From: Plotosus lineatus
Lineage: Eukaryota; Chordata; Actinopteri; Siluriformes; Plotosidae
Assembly (NCBI GenBank): GCA_024760905.1
Contig: CM045746.1
Span: forward strand, 13,909,466 to 13,973,465
DNA length: 64,000 bases
Reading direction: 5' to 3'
The translations under genes were made by a program, and so were the position numbers. The first letter of the stretch is position 1. The number at the start of each line of letters is the position of its first letter. The notes under the pieces are model-generated. The model was not told the origin of the DNA and did not search any database. It saw only the letters and a list, made by a program, of their open reading frames with translations. Of this stretch, positions 42,815 through 54,575 are shown piece by piece.

Positions 42815-43200
42815 GGAGAAGTTGTTGGGGTCTGGTTCCATTTGGATGAGGCAGTAACTGAAGGTAAGGACTTCGGTGGTCAGAACCTCAACTGACAAAA
42901 ACTGGTTTTAACGACATGGAATGTTACTTCTCTGGCAAAGAGTTGAATCTATACATGACTTTGAGAAATACTGGGTAAATAAGGTCAGGTTTACATCATT
43001 GCACATCACAAGTTCTGCAGCCATTCTAGAAGAAAGAGGCTAGAATCTGTTTTCTTCCAAAAGGGGAATCCACACAGGAAGGGATGAGCAACAAGTAGCC
43101 ATGTAAGGTCAGTGAAAGCCAGCAAAATACCACATGAGAGGTGAAACCTTGTCGAGAAACAAAGTGGGCAGGTACAATGGAATTAGACTTTCACACTACA
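42815..43200 (+). pseudogene. LINE endonuclease start, decayed
   Basis: The text 'ggacttcggtggtcagaacc' and 'ctcaactgacaaaaactgg' leads to a frame reading 'VLTTWNVTSLAK', the first strand of a LINE AP-type endonuclease (catalytic Asn in TWNVxSL). It soon meets a stop. I recognise this 5' region from a common fish LINE but cannot name the clade with certainty. Confidence 0.45.
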
Positions 43201-43591
43201 TGATTCAAGTGGAAACTAATTAGAGCCTAAAGATACCATTAACTGCCATATGCCCCCAAACAACAAGCCCCCCCAAAAAAAAAAAAAAATTTCTGTAGGG
43301 AAACACTGAACAAAAGTGTAATTGTTCCGACATCAACATTAAAGACCAGCTTGTTATTGCTATCTGAAAATATGCTGTGCTTTATAACTGCGGACAGGAA
43401 TTTCACAAGGATAAAAACCAGAAATGCAATATTTGAGTCCACATTTCCTAGATGATTTGTCTTTCCTGTGAGTATATATTTATTTATGTTTAAATATGTT
43501 AGTCTTATTAGGATTATAACTTGGTCACTTTGTGTAAATGTACTTAAAATTATACAACACTTGTGTCCACGTCTGACTCTGCGTTTGACAG

Positions 43592-43694
43592 ATTGCTTAG
43601 CCAACATGGACACAGTGGAAGCTTGGGAATCCGTGTTCATGAAAGACAATCTCTTGAAGATCGAGAAAATTGCAATCGTGACATCACCACACAA
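43592..43694 (+). other. Possible exon, unidentified
   Basis: A pyrimidine-containing tract ending 'gcgtttgacag' precedes 43592, and 'ACAA|GTAAGA' follows 43694, giving a 103-nt interval with plausible splice sites. Inside, 'ccaacATGG' is a good start context, and the frame reads MDTVEAWESVF then MKDNLLKIEKIAIVTSPH. I do not recognise the protein. The donor is formed at the junction with the LINE tail at 43696, so it may be accidental. Confidence 0.2.
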
Positions 43695-43695
43695 G

Positions 43696-43912
43696 TAAGA
43701 TAAGATAAGATAAAATACAGCTTTATTAATCTCACAATGGAGAAATTCACTGTTACAGGCGCTTGAGGTACTATCAGTAGGGGGTGCAAAAATAGATACA
43801 AGTACAAACATACATACACACATACATATATATTATATAAGTAAATAAATAAATAGATACATAAATAGTATAAATTAATAAACAATAAAAGAAAAGAATG
43901 GAGCAACTTTAT
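43696..43912 (-). mobile_element. LINE 3' end with AAGAT tail
   Basis: 'taagataagataagataaaa' followed by 'cagctttattaatctcac' and 'ggagaaattcactgttaca' is the reversed 3' end of a CR1/Rex1-type LINE as common in fishes: poly-A signal plus short tandem tail. Confidence 0.65.
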
Positions 43913-44689
43913 AGCTCTCGCTATAGTTCAGCTCTCTCAGGGGGTGGCTGAACTCATCCCAAGTGGACCAACAGCAACACACCCTCATTTGTCATTTCTC
44001 CTGAGAAATATGGAGGGGATCTGTCAGAATGCTGGGGTGTCTTGCTTCAGTACCAGCTCTATTTCATTGTGCAAGGCATGACTTTTGACCTTGGAAGTAT
44101 TGCTGGATAAGTAGCACTTCTTGTGAGAAAGGTGCTGGTATGGGCTACGGCCATTTAAGAAAAAGTTGGCAAAGTGACTGCAAGCAACAATAATTTTGTG
44201 GCTCTGTTTTGATGGGTGTTTTATCATGCCCCTGCTGGCAAAGAGGCTGGCAAGCTTTTATTCTAGTGTCCACAATGACAACAGTGTGTGGTGAAATATG
44301 CAATGGATTTTCATATTTTAGCAGTAGAAAGCAGCTGGAATAAGCCAGCATTCAAAGCCATCACAACTTCACAAAGACAGGATGTGCCACCCTCAACTCG
44401 CTCATGGACATGGTGATTAGTATTAACAATTGTTACAGGGCTGCCAAATGCCCACTCAAGTTTTAACACTGTGTGTTTCAACAGCTCAAGGGCCCATTCC
44501 TTTGTATAATCAATGCCAATAGGCTACAATGACGCAGTGATAATGTCCGCTTCTATTCTGGCAGCGCACATGAATCATGACTGCAGGGAATGTCATAACA
44601 AAGGGTTTTCAACAATGTGCACACATCCTGCAAACACCTGAAACACCCAACTAGTGAGTGTGCCCCCTTTCCCCTCGATGCCTCCTTTT
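43913..44689. other. Unassigned stretch, possibly old gypsy sequence
   Basis: Lies upstream of the gypsy protease and could include decayed gag, but I see no zinc knuckle or other landmark. Confidence 0.3.
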
Positions 44690-46970
44690 CATGTTTGAAG
44701 CGGTGATCAGCCACTCAGGCATTTCTTATCCACTTCCAGCCTTGATTGACTCTGGATCCATGGGGAACTTCATGGACCATGCCACTGTCCAGCATCCTCA
44801 GTTGCAAATTCACATCCTCCACAACTCCATCCAACTTCACACCATAGATGGTGGGCTCATCGGAAAGTAACAAATTACATAGTGCAACCCACCCTTCACC
44901 CTCTAGATCAGATGGCGCCATCCATCTGCTCTTCTCCTGACAAGAGGGACAAATAATGGAGAGGTCAGTGAACTGCCAGCAACATTACATCGAACCTGTC
45001 ACCATGTCAATTGACTTCAAAATTGTTGTGAGCGCTAACCAAAATATTGCAAACCTAGAAATACCACAGTACTATATTGCCTTCCAGGATGTCTTCAGCA
45101 AGATCAAAGTCAGTAAGCTATCTTTGCATCGTGAGTACAACTGTTCCAGTGACCTCCTCGCAGGTACCACACCTCAGTGAAGTGGAATCTGCTCACTGGC
45201 TCATAATGAAAAAACAAGCTAAGGAGGAATATGTCAAATCCCTGAACAAGGCTACATCGTATCCTCCATGTCCACCACTTCAACAGAGTTTTTCTTCCTG
45301 GAGAAGACGGAAGGAGGCCTTGACGTATGCATCGACTGTAGAGACTTCAACCAGATAATAAAGGAAACCCCTATCCTTTGCAACTTGTCCCCTCTGCCCT
45401 TGAGCAGCTCTGTGAGGCCACCAGTTCTACTAAATTATACCTGAGGAGTGCTTACAACCTGTTGAGAACCTGCATGAGGGATGAATGTAAAACAGCCTTT
45501 AGACCACATCAGGGTTACTGCCAAACTAGATTATGCCATATGGACTAGCCAATGTGCAAAGTGTGTTTCAATATCTGATTAATGATGTACAGGAATGTTT
45601 AGCTACATCATTCATACATACATGTTTCATCTCGAACATTGATGACATCTTAATGCCTTTTCTATGCCAAATCTGGAGTCACACATAACCCAAAGTATGT
45701 TGAAACCAAAGTATATTTAAAAAGACTCTCTCTCCTCTCCTCAACCGGTTAAGTGTGTGAAATGTGTTTCATGTCCCACTGTGGCATTCCTGGGCTATAC
45801 AATTAGACATAAGGGAATCTTCATGTATCAGGAAAAGATTCACTACCTGTACAACCAAGCACCGTGAAGGAGTTGCAATGTTTTCTGGGGTTCACCAACT
45901 TTTTCCCTGATTCATTAGAGGCTTTAGCCAGACCCCATTACTGCCCTCACTAAGGAATTATGCAAGACGGGGCAGTGTGGCATGGAGGCCTTCCAGAACA
46001 GCAAAAACATATTCACCTCCAAACCCATACTCTACCATCCTGACCCAGCATGATCCTTGTTAGTAGAGGCCAGTGCATCAGACAGCAGGGTACGTGCCAT
46101 CATTTCTCAATGCTCTGGTGAGAAAGATAAGTTATTTACCATTTATTTCCTCTCCAAGAAACTGCTGCAGAACATAACTATAACATCAGCAATTGAGAAC
46201 TGCTAGAAATTACAATTCACTGACTCTGGAATATCTTTGTATTGTCAAGTACTTAAATGCAGCAGAGGTATGCTAGGTTCTCTTTTTCACATCTTCTAAT
46301 TTTACCATACCCTATACTGCTGCAGAGTAAACACCATTGCACTTCCTCGTCAGGAACTCATGCCATTGCTGACACAACAATGTCATCCTGATGATAGTGG
46401 ACCGCTTTTCCAAATCACTGCATCTCATGTCCCTTCCATCATTACCCATGCTGTTCGAGATAACAGAGATACTGTGCAAGAAGGTTTTCTGTCATTATGG
46501 CATTCCAGAAGACATTGTGAGTGATCACGGGGCACAGTTCATCTTGCAGGTATGGTCCAGATTCATGGAGAAGTTGGGGGTCACGAGGAGTCTCATCTCT
46601 GGCTCCCACCCTTGGGCAAATTAGCAAGCAAAATGGGACAACCAAGAAGTAGGACAATTTCTTTGCATCTTCTGTTCAGATAACCAGACAAATTGGGCTG
46701 ACTTCCTTCCTTGGATTGAGTATTGGATAGAACTCACTCAAGCGCTTTCCTACAAGCCTCACTTCCTTCGAGTGTGTATTTGGTTACGAACCACCTGTCG
46801 TTCCATGGAACACAGACTCCACTCATTCTCCACCCCAATTGATGAATGACTTAGGCAGACTTGACAGGTGTGGGAGAACATCCACCAAAGACTGGAGCTG
46901 TGAGTTTCAGCACTAAGTGGTTCTCATCCCAACACTAGAGTGACACTCTCCAATATCAGTCACGCGATTG
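44690..46970 (+). pseudogene. Ty3/gypsy pol, heavily decayed
   Basis: Pieces appear in the canonical order protease, reverse transcriptase, RNase H, integrase. The protease has the active-site motif ALIDSGSMGNF (about 44740). Reverse transcriptase scraps: '[16 protein letters not shown]', '[18 protein letters not shown]', and later 'CFLGFTNFFPD', where the thumb region begins. The YxDD box is not recognisable. RNase H is represented by 'YFLSKKLLQN'. Integrase: 'VDRFSKSLHLMSLPSLP', 'HYGIPEDIVSDHGAQF' (catalytic Asp), 'SGSHPWAN'. More than ten stops or frame changes. Same lineage as the integrase end at 10871, but a separate, older copy. No LTR was found next to it. Confidence 0.85.
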
Positions 46971-47974
46971 GATTTTGTTCATGATGAAAGAGGTTAGAGG
47001 ACTCCAGGATGCAAAAAGTTGAGCCCACGTTACATGGCCCATAGAAAGTTCTGAAATAGATAAGCCCTATCATTTACCATCTGCAAAAATTGGACATTAT
47101 ACTGGAGAATTGGACTGGCTTGTTACCGATTACAAGGGTACTGAAGGGTTAATGGGAGTCAATTTACTCTACATATACTTGTCGGCAAAAGAGATACAAC
47201 CCAGTTTCTTAGGCAGTATGGGATATGGGGCAAATTACTACAGTCTATTCTGAGCCTATATAGCTTAAGTTAGACATACAATGCAGCAATAAATCATTCT
47301 CAGTGTGTGTTAGACTTCAATAGTATTGCATTTTTGCCACAGATTGTCTTTATAACTTTTATGGACATAATATCAAGGGGTATTCATGAGCTAGGTGTCA
47401 TGTTTGGTGCTATTAAGGTTGCACTTTGGTTTTGGAGGATAATGTTGTACTCTGGGCTTAACCGAGCAGTGATATGAGGTTCATAGTTTAAAGAGGCAGT
47501 TTGCAGCTGACTGGGAAGTGGTATGAGAATTGGCACTTTCAAATATGAGATCATCATTCTTAGCCAGAAAATGGTGAATTGCCCAATCTGGGTTGCAGAT
47601 AAGTCGCTGCCTGGGGGTCTTGTTCACAAGTGGGGAAAGAATTGATCAAAGATTGAAAGGCAGATAAGTGTCTGCAGTGATGTGAATGCTGTACTAATCA
47701 CTCTTATTGAAGAGGGGGCTGAGCCAAAAGGCGAAGCTGTTGACATCTACCTTCACCTATGGTCATGAGCTTCAGGTAGAGACTTAAAGAACAAGGTCAT
47801 GAGTGTTAGTGGCAAAAATGAGATTTAATATTTGTTAATGCAAAAATGAATTTGTATTTGAATAAAAATTTAAAAGTGCATTAAAATTTTAAAAGTGCAC
47901 TTGAAGCAGCCTGACTACAGCCCAGCAATTTCACATTAATTATTTAAATACATGCTTATCAAGTGTATATATGG
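46971..47974. other. Unassigned stretch
   Basis: About 1 kb after the gypsy remnant with no recognised domain, LTR or repeat. Confidence 0.4.
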
Positions 47975-48256
47975 AGTCAGTGGCATAGTGGTTAGTGTGC
48001 TGGATTCATGATCAAAAAGTCATGGGTTTGAATCCCTGTTAGACCCATACTGTGCCAAGACTCATAGGCAGAGTCTTAACCACAAGTGTGCCAGTAAATG
48101 GGTACCAGTAAAAAATACTGGGAACAGGACCATCAATGGGCTAGATTCTCATCCTGGAGGAGTTGAAATCTTGCTCGCTTCAAACTACGGAAACTGGGAA
48201 GAAGCACCAGCCTGATGAGCCACTAGACTCGGGTATAAAAGTCCAACAGACTTATC
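47975..48256 (+). mobile_element. SINE-C, near full length
   Basis: Head 'gtcagtggcatagtggttag' with B-box-like 'gggtttgaatccc', body 'gagtcttaaccacaagtgtg' and 'taaatgggtaccagtaaaa', 3' part 'accagcctgatgagccacta'. Confidence 0.8.
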
Positions 48257-49127
48257 TGCATTGATTACCTCTTTCCCTTCATATAACGAGTTTTGACGTC
48301 CTGCCTTCCACAATGGTTTACATTGATTGCTTTAGAAAAATCAGATGAAGTGATAGGACATGCCCAAAATTTATGGCTTTATCTGGTACAGGGAAATTAT
48401 ATCATGGATGTAACACCAGTTTTTAGTTACATAGAAAGACAGAGAGAGAGAAAAACGTGGTCCAAATTCCAAATTGTGCGGCATCAGGGTGTTCAAATAT
48501 CTCTGCCAAAGGTGTAAGCCTATATAAGTTTCCAACCCAGCTGAAATTGCAGGAAATTTGGACAACGCAAGTATAGTTCATACAAGCCAAATGGATGCCT
48601 TCAGGATTATCAAGCCTATGCAGTATGCATTGCACCACTGATTATTTTAAAGCTAGTGCAATACTGTAATACATCATTGCTGCAGCATGGAGGACTCTAT
48701 GGTGTCTCAACCCGAGAGCAGACCCTACATGTTTCAAAAGTTTATGCTGAAGAAAGCACTGTTCAAGGAAAAACTATGAAGAATTATTTTATATATTCAT
48801 AATGAGCATAATTTCACATGATAATTAAGGTCTGAACAATTTCCAGCTATGTCTGCTAGAAAATGTTCAGACCTTAATGGGCATGTGAAATACTTACATA
48901 TAACAAACATTATACAAAAGCCAGATAGGTGCTCTGCAGATATGCAGACATCTGCTCCTTCTTTACATCCACAATGAAGCACCAGATACCACCCAGCTGC
49001 TGACAGTTGGAATTCTCATCTTGCTCCATCTAATAATGTTCCATATGGACCACAATATACACTCGGAAACTGTAAGATGACTACTGGGGATATAAATTAT
49101 ATTGCTAGAATGATTTCTGACTATAGG
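48257..49127. other. Unassigned stretch with one hairpin
   Basis: No recognised element apart from the inverted repeat at 48811-48891. Confidence 0.4.
48811..48891. other. 30-bp stem, 21-nt loop hairpin
   Basis: 48811-48840 pairs with 48862-48891, 26 of 30 positions complementary, including a run of 13 around 'attaaggtctgaaca'. Pre-miRNA-like in size, or the remains of a small MITE. Nothing else supports either reading. Confidence 0.5.
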
Positions 49128-49425
49128 AGCAGTGGTGGCCCGGGAGTAGGGTGCTAGATTACTGATCCCAAGGTCAGGGGTTCAAGCCCCACTATCACCA
49201 GGTTGTCACCGCTGTACCCAAGTGCCCCCAGTGTCTATGGTGAGTATCATGTAAAAGAATCACTCCTGACTTTCATCAGCAGTAGGCTGAATAGCCATCA
49301 GTGTGTTTCTGCCTTGGGATGGCTTGGGATCTGTTCAGGGTGTACTCTGGTCCCGGGTAGAAATGTACACCAGTCTCCCCACAACCCTAATTAGGATTAA
49401 GTGGTTCGGAAAATGAATGGATTTA
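49128..49425 (+). mobile_element. SINE-A
   Basis: Plus-strand copy from 'gcagtggtggcccgggagta' to 'attaggattaagtggttcgg'. The 'ggttatcaaaggccggcc' stretch is deleted. Confidence 0.85.
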
Positions 49426-49677
49426 GGATCACAGCTACCTACAGTTATATGATGACCAAATAAACTTCATTTTAAACTTTTGTGAAGTTTCTACGACATG
49501 GTTTGATCAGGTTTAATTTAAACGATGACGGGTTTTTTAATCTGGTTCCCCTCAAGATTTCTTCCTGATGTTGTCTGGAGGAGTTTTGCTTGCCACTACA
49601 GATTTGCTCATTAGAGGTATACAGGATTTATTGAGAAATGTTTAAATTCTTAAGCAACTTTCTTTCACAATGTTAAG
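49426..49677. other. Unassigned stretch
   Basis: No recognised element. Confidence 0.4.
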
Positions 49678-49965
49678 CTGGTGGCGGGACGGTGCTGTGG
49701 TCGTGAGCATGTCCACCTCACAGCAAGAAGGTTCTGGGTTCGATTTCCAGCTCGGGTGTTTCTGTGTGGAGTTTGTACGTTCTCCACGTGCTTGTGTGGG
49801 TTTTCTCCGGGTACTCTGGTTTTCTCCCACATTCCAAAAACATGCACAGTAGGGTAATTGGCTGTTCCAAATTGACCCTAGGTGTGAGTTATGAGTATGA
49901 ATGGTTGAGATGGGCACCTGTCTCCCCTGACCCTAATTAGGATTAAACAGTTTAGAAAATGAAAC
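49678..49965 (+). mobile_element. V-SINE with tail deletion
   Basis: Head and core are good (cctcacagcaagaaggttct, 'gtttctgtgtggagtttg'). About 70 bp between 'gagtatgaatggttg' and 'agatgggcacctg' are missing. Ends 'aggattaaacagtttagaa'. Confidence 0.85.
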
Positions 49966-50325
49966 AACATTAAGCTGGTTGTGAAACTGTCAAGTGTAAA
50001 AAAGCCAAATTGAATTAAATTAGTTTGAACAAGTCAACTTGAATTAAATTAATCAACCAAACATTGTTTCCCAAAACCTGATGCTCTAGATTCACATTTT
50101 CGCTTTTTAATTCTCACTTGTTATTGTAATTGCATTCACTCAAAAAAATTAAATGCCGAGTTTGTACTTGTGTACAGGACAGTGTTTTGTCACAGGATCA
50201 GCGTCCATACCCTGAATCTGAGCTCTGATTGTGGCCTGTGTGGCATTTCACGTGCACTCGTTATGGCTGCAAGGGTTTCATCCAGATTCTTTGATTTAAT
50301 CTCAGCAAAGAAAAAAATTTGACTA

Positions 50326-50633
50326 CAGTAAGCCCCCGTTTTTTGCAATGGTTCAGTTCCGGCCCTTCCCGCGAATCATGAAAATCCGCGAGTTATTGAA
50401 GCGGTTTTAAAACCCTGTATGATATTGCATGCGCTAAAATATGCTTGTTAAACACATTCTATAGCCAGTCTTTCTCATTAATACAGTAATGCAGTAAAAT
50501 GTAGTAATGATTAAGTAAAAACCATTTAATTTTGTACTGTGATAATATTTATCAATAAATAAAGCACTTAGGCTCCTTACCAGAAGCTAGAGAAGATGCA
50601 GGGTGTTTGAGTGACATCATAGCGCTTAAATGT
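50326..50633 (+). mobile_element. Tigger-like element, left end
   Basis: Starts at a TA with 'cagtaagcccccgttttttg' and continues 'gttcagttccggcccttcc' and 'gaaaatccgcgagttattg', a pogo/Tigger-type end. No right end or transposase found. Confidence 0.55.
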
Positions 50634-50832
50634 TCTTCCTTTCCTTTTGGCTTTTTTCCCCTTTTTCAGGGGTTGAAACAGCGAATCATGTGATTCGCAT
50701 GCCCTTCCTGACACAAACCTTTAGCAAGGGGTGCAAAGACGATGACGGCTTTGCAGCTACTCTTTACGAAAGTCAGCAATGGTTCTTTTACATGAACCTC
50801 TCACCATAGACAGTGAGGGACATGGCCGGCTG
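50634..50832 (-). mobile_element. SINE-A variant with RTE-type 3' end, 5'-truncated
   Basis: Minus strand. From the left on +: RTE-like 3' end (ccttttggcttttttcccc, 'aggggttgaaacagcgaatc'), then 'gcatgcccttcctgacaca' and 'aaacctttagcaaggggtgc', then the SINE-A body (gctttgcagctactcttta, 'ggttcttttacatgaacc'). It stops at 'ggccggc', so the head is missing. This is an independent second example of the RTE-tailed form. Confidence 0.85.
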
Positions 50833-50869
50833 AATCAGTAGCCTTAAATTGCATGTGGGTATGAATGAA

Positions 50870-50871
<2 letters not shown>

Positions 50872-50958
<87 letters not shown>
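50872..50958. repeat. (GT)n microsatellite
   Basis: About 43 GT units. Confidence 0.98.
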
Positions 50959-50959
<1 letters not shown>

Positions 50960-51700
50960 GTGTGTTTTGAGGCAGATGATGAACTGACTGCTTACCCATG
51001 CTCTATGTCTGATTTCAGGGGTTCTGGCATTTGGTTCCAGACCCAGAACTGGATAATGCAGTGGCCGAAGATAAAATAAATAAACTATAGGAAACACATT
51101 TTTATTCGTTATTGTGCCGCTCTCACTTAAATAAATATCTCATAGTGCTGTACACTGTAAAATGTTCAAAATCAGGAGATATTAAGGCTGGGTGTAAAAG
51201 GCTGAGCTATTCACAGCCTTGTGCAATGACAGAGAAAATATTTTCAACTTGAACTGGAAAGATCTTTTCCTAAATTGTATGCAGCTCTTTTACAAACAGT
51301 CAAAAAGTATAACAGTTTGAATTAAAGAAATGGAAAAGGATGGAAGGTAAATATGTGCCTTGTACGCGTGAATTACAAAGTAGTACAAAAACTGCTGTGT
51401 AAGCATCTTGTATGGGCTTGAGGTCAGAGACAATATCCACAGTTGTCATGTGCATTTATATTTTTTATCAGCCATCATGTGCATGCATATTTTTGTTCCT
51501 CCGACTGTATGAAATCAGACTGTTTTTTTTTTTTGTCAAACTTGAGAGAATGCACTTCTTGTTATTTATTCTACACAGCATTCTGCTATTGTCTGCTGCT
51601 ATTTGTAGTCTTCTGGTGAAGGGGGATTTAAGAGCAGCACAGTGGAGCAGAGTGGACAAGTTCATATAGGAGGTTGCATTATTGTTGTCTCTCTCACACT
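50959..51700. other. Unassigned stretch
   Basis: A LINE-tail-like phrase 'aactggataatgcagtgg' near 51048 is the only hint of a repeat. Confidence 0.35.
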
Positions 51701-51721
51701 CACACACACACACACACACAC

Positions 51722-51893
51722 TTACATTTACAGCATTTGGCAGACGCTGTTCTCCAGAGTGACTTACAATTATCATTTTTATACAGCTGAGCAATTGAGG
51801 ATTAAGGGCCTTGCTCAGGGGCCCCAACAGTGACGATGGTGGGGATTGACCTTCGGATAACTAATCCACTGCCTTATCTACTTAGCCACCACA
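51722..51893 (-). mobile_element. SINE-D, near full length
   Basis: On + it runs 'acatttacagcatttggcag', 'gagtgacttacaattatc', 'tgagcaattgaggattaagg', 'cttgctcaggggcccc' to the reversed head 'tctacttagccacca'. This family is abundant in several teleost orders. Confidence 0.85.
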
Positions 51894-51904
51894 GCGGCTC
51901 CCCA

Positions 51905-51907
<3 letters not shown>

Positions 51908-51966
<59 letters not shown>

Positions 51967-52049
51967 ATTCGTTTTTTGTAAAATAAATTGGTTATTTCTG
52001 AGCATATTCCAGAAAATGCAACAATACAAAAGACAAATTGTGAATAATG

Positions 52050-52083
<34 letters not shown>
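51908..52083. repeat. (CA)n and (CT)n microsatellites
   Basis: CA run at 51908-51964 and CT run at 52051-52083, separated by about 85 bp of unassigned sequence. Confidence 0.95.
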
Positions 52084-52084
<1 letters not shown>

Positions 52085-52099
52085 CCTCCCCCCATTTAG

Positions 52100-52195
52100 G
52101 TGAAGCCGTGGCTCAGTGAACTCTCATATGCTTCGTTGTACTAGTAAGAATATAAGTTACTCTGGATAAGGGAATCTGCAAAATGCCCATAATGT
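52100..52195 (+). mobile_element. SINE-D fragment, ends joined
   Basis: Head start 'gaagccgtggctcagtgaa' joined to the 3' end 'ttactctggataaggg' and 'atctgcaaaatgccc'. The middle is deleted. Confidence 0.65.
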
Positions 52196-52227
52196 AAATA
52201 TGTATGTACATTCGAGTAAGAAGGGAT

Positions 52228-52595
52228 CATTCATTTTCTGAACTGCATAATGCCAATTAGGGTCCCGGCTAGGCTGGCACTCATTTCAGCCGACTCTAGG
52301 CGAGGGCAGAGTACTCCATGGACAGCTCACCAGGCCATCACAGAGCCAACATTCACTCAACCATTCACACTGACTCTCACACCGAGGAGTGAGTTGGAAC
52401 AGCCAATTAACCTTCCCTTCATGTTTTTGGACTGTGTGGGGGGGGGGGGGGGGGGGACCTGACGTACCCAAAGGAAACCCACACAAGCACGGGGAGAACA
52501 TGCAAACTCCACACAGAAGCACCCGAGCTAGGACTAGAACCCAGGATGTTCTTGCTGTGAGGTGAACATGCTAACCACTACGCCATGCCACCCAG
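52228..52595 (-). mobile_element. V-SINE with poly-G gain
   Basis: Complete minus-strand copy (tail 'ctgaactgcataatgcca', core 'ggaaacccacacaagcac', head 'ctaaccactacgccatgcc' on +). The 'gactgtgggaggaaacc' part of the core has become a G run (about 52438-52456). Confidence 0.9.
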
Positions 52596-52700
52596 AATAA
52601 GAAAGTGTGATAAATACATGTCATACATTCCTGGTTTGGTTTAAATATTCAACATTAAGTTTCAGATAATTATGTGATTAAAAAAAAAAAAAAAGATGTA

Positions 52701-54203
52701 CAGTCGGCCCTCTACTTATGAAATTAATCCGTTCCAAAGCCTTTTTCGTAACCTGGAGGTTTCATAAGTAGAGGTGCATTTTACATGTAAAACGCGTGAT
52801 TTGTTCCAAGGCTTTCAAGACTACCCCATAAACCCTTTAAAAATTATAAAAGTACACCAATTCTGTATGAAATGTGTTAAAAGTAAAAGAAAATTATTTA
52901 TTAAATCATTTAATCATTAACATATTAAACCATTTTATTAACATATTTATTAATTAAACCATTATTAAACATTTTTTATTAACGCACATACACACACAAG
53001 CACACACTGTGTGTGTGTGTCTCTCTCTCTCTCTCTTTCTCTCTCACACACACACACACACAAACAACATACATTTGTGTCGCGCTCCGCCGAAAGCAGG
53101 CTCCGCCTATACGTAGCGCGCAGCCGATGCCAGAGCTTTTGAGACGAGATATTCAAAGCGCACTCCCTGCTTGACAGACCGGAGGACCGGACTCAACATT
53201 AACTTGTTTCCTTGAGGGATCGGAGGTCCGGATGAGCCGCGTCTTGCTCACATTTGGCGGAGCGCGCCACATTTATTAAACATTTACTGTATTAAACAAC
53301 TTAAAAAACGAAAAATAAGCTGCAATGTGCTCTCTCGAAAGAGAGTTAATGAACACCTGCCTCCTTTCATCACTGACTGACTCTGTACGCAGTCCTGTGT
53401 CTGTCAGGGCAAGTGTGCCACTCTGCTCAAATCGGCCATAAAAACTGTCTTCATTCTTTATTGTTTCACTTGGTTGTCTAGTCATGTAAACCCATAATCA
53501 TTACCAATGAGCCGTGTTTATAAGATTATAAGATGAGCCGTCTCAAGTAAACTCATGAAACTCACAAACCAACTGTACAACGCTCCTTTACATGTGTGAC
53601 AAACAGGCATGGGTACACTTACTATGGAGATTCAGAACATTTTTATGAACCAATTTTTTTATTAACCAAACCAAACAATATTAAACATTATTAAACATTT
53701 GTGACGTGCTCCGTCAAGTGCGGGAGGCGTCGCCGCCGACACCAGAGCTTTTGGGGCGGAACACAGCTTGTCCAGACTATCAATCTATCAAGCAAGCAAG
53801 AACACTTGTTTAGTACTCAACAGTCACCTGTTTGCTTGAAGGATTGGAGGTCCAGATGAGTCGTGTTTTGCCCACATTCGGCAGAGCGCGCCACATTTAT
53901 TAAACATTTACTGAATTAAACAACTTTAAAAAACGAAAAATAAGCTGCATTTTTATGTGTGTGACAAACAAGCTTTATGGGTGCAGTACTAATGGGAGGT
54001 CAATAGGAGGCCAGAGGAGCGGGATGTTGGAAGACAGCCAATGAGAGAGCAACTCACGCATTGTTTGAATTTCTGAATGGCACGTTTTGGCGCTTTTCGT
54101 AAGAAGAGGTTGCTTCGTATACAGAGGGTGAAAATTTAGGAAAATGTTTTTCGTAACCTGGATTTTTCGTATTCAGAGGTTTTCGTAAGTAGAGGGTCGA
54201 CTG
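52701..54203. mobile_element. Tigger-like non-autonomous element, 1.5 kb
   Basis: Inverted ends 'cagtcggccctctacttatg' and 'cgtaagtagagggtcgactg', flanked by TA on both sides. Subterminal 'ttcgtaacctgga' occurs at both ends. The interior has no transposase but carries a direct duplication of about 250 bp (53072-53322 and 53694-53949, sharing 'gagcgcgccacatttatt' and 'acgaaaaataagctgca'), plus (GT)(CT)(CA) repeats at 53006-53062. Confidence 0.85.
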
Positions 54204-54221
54204 TATTATAATAAAAGCTGG

Positions 54222-54575
54222 TGGCATAGTGGCGCAGTGGTAAGCACGTCTGTCTCACAGCAAGCAGGTCCCAGGTTTGATTCCTAGGCCTTGAGGTGTT
54301 TCTGTGTGGAGTCAGCATGTTCTCCCAGGGCATGCATTGGTTTCCTCCATGTTCTCCAGTTTCCTTCTGCAGTCCAAAAACACAGTACACAGTACGCTAA
54401 CTGGCGGCTCCAAATTGAATATAGATGTGAGTGTGAAGGGTTGTATATGTGTTGGACCTGCAGGGGGCTGGTGAGCTGTCCAGGGTGTACCCCGCCGTCG
54501 CCAAGAGTCGGCTAAGATGGGAACTAGGCTCCCAGTGACCTTAATTATGAACAAGTGGCTTAAGTAATGAATGAA
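54222..54575 (+). mobile_element. V-SINE, near full length
   Basis: Head 'ggcatagtggcgcagtgg', core 'tgtttctgtgtggagtcagc', tail 'aattatgaacaagtggctta'. It starts 18 bp after the Tigger-like element ends. Confidence 0.85.

Noticed and set aside
43239..43823. 194-codon minus-strand frame
   Set aside because: Contains the antisense of a LINE tail and a poly-A-derived Phe run. No domain recognised.
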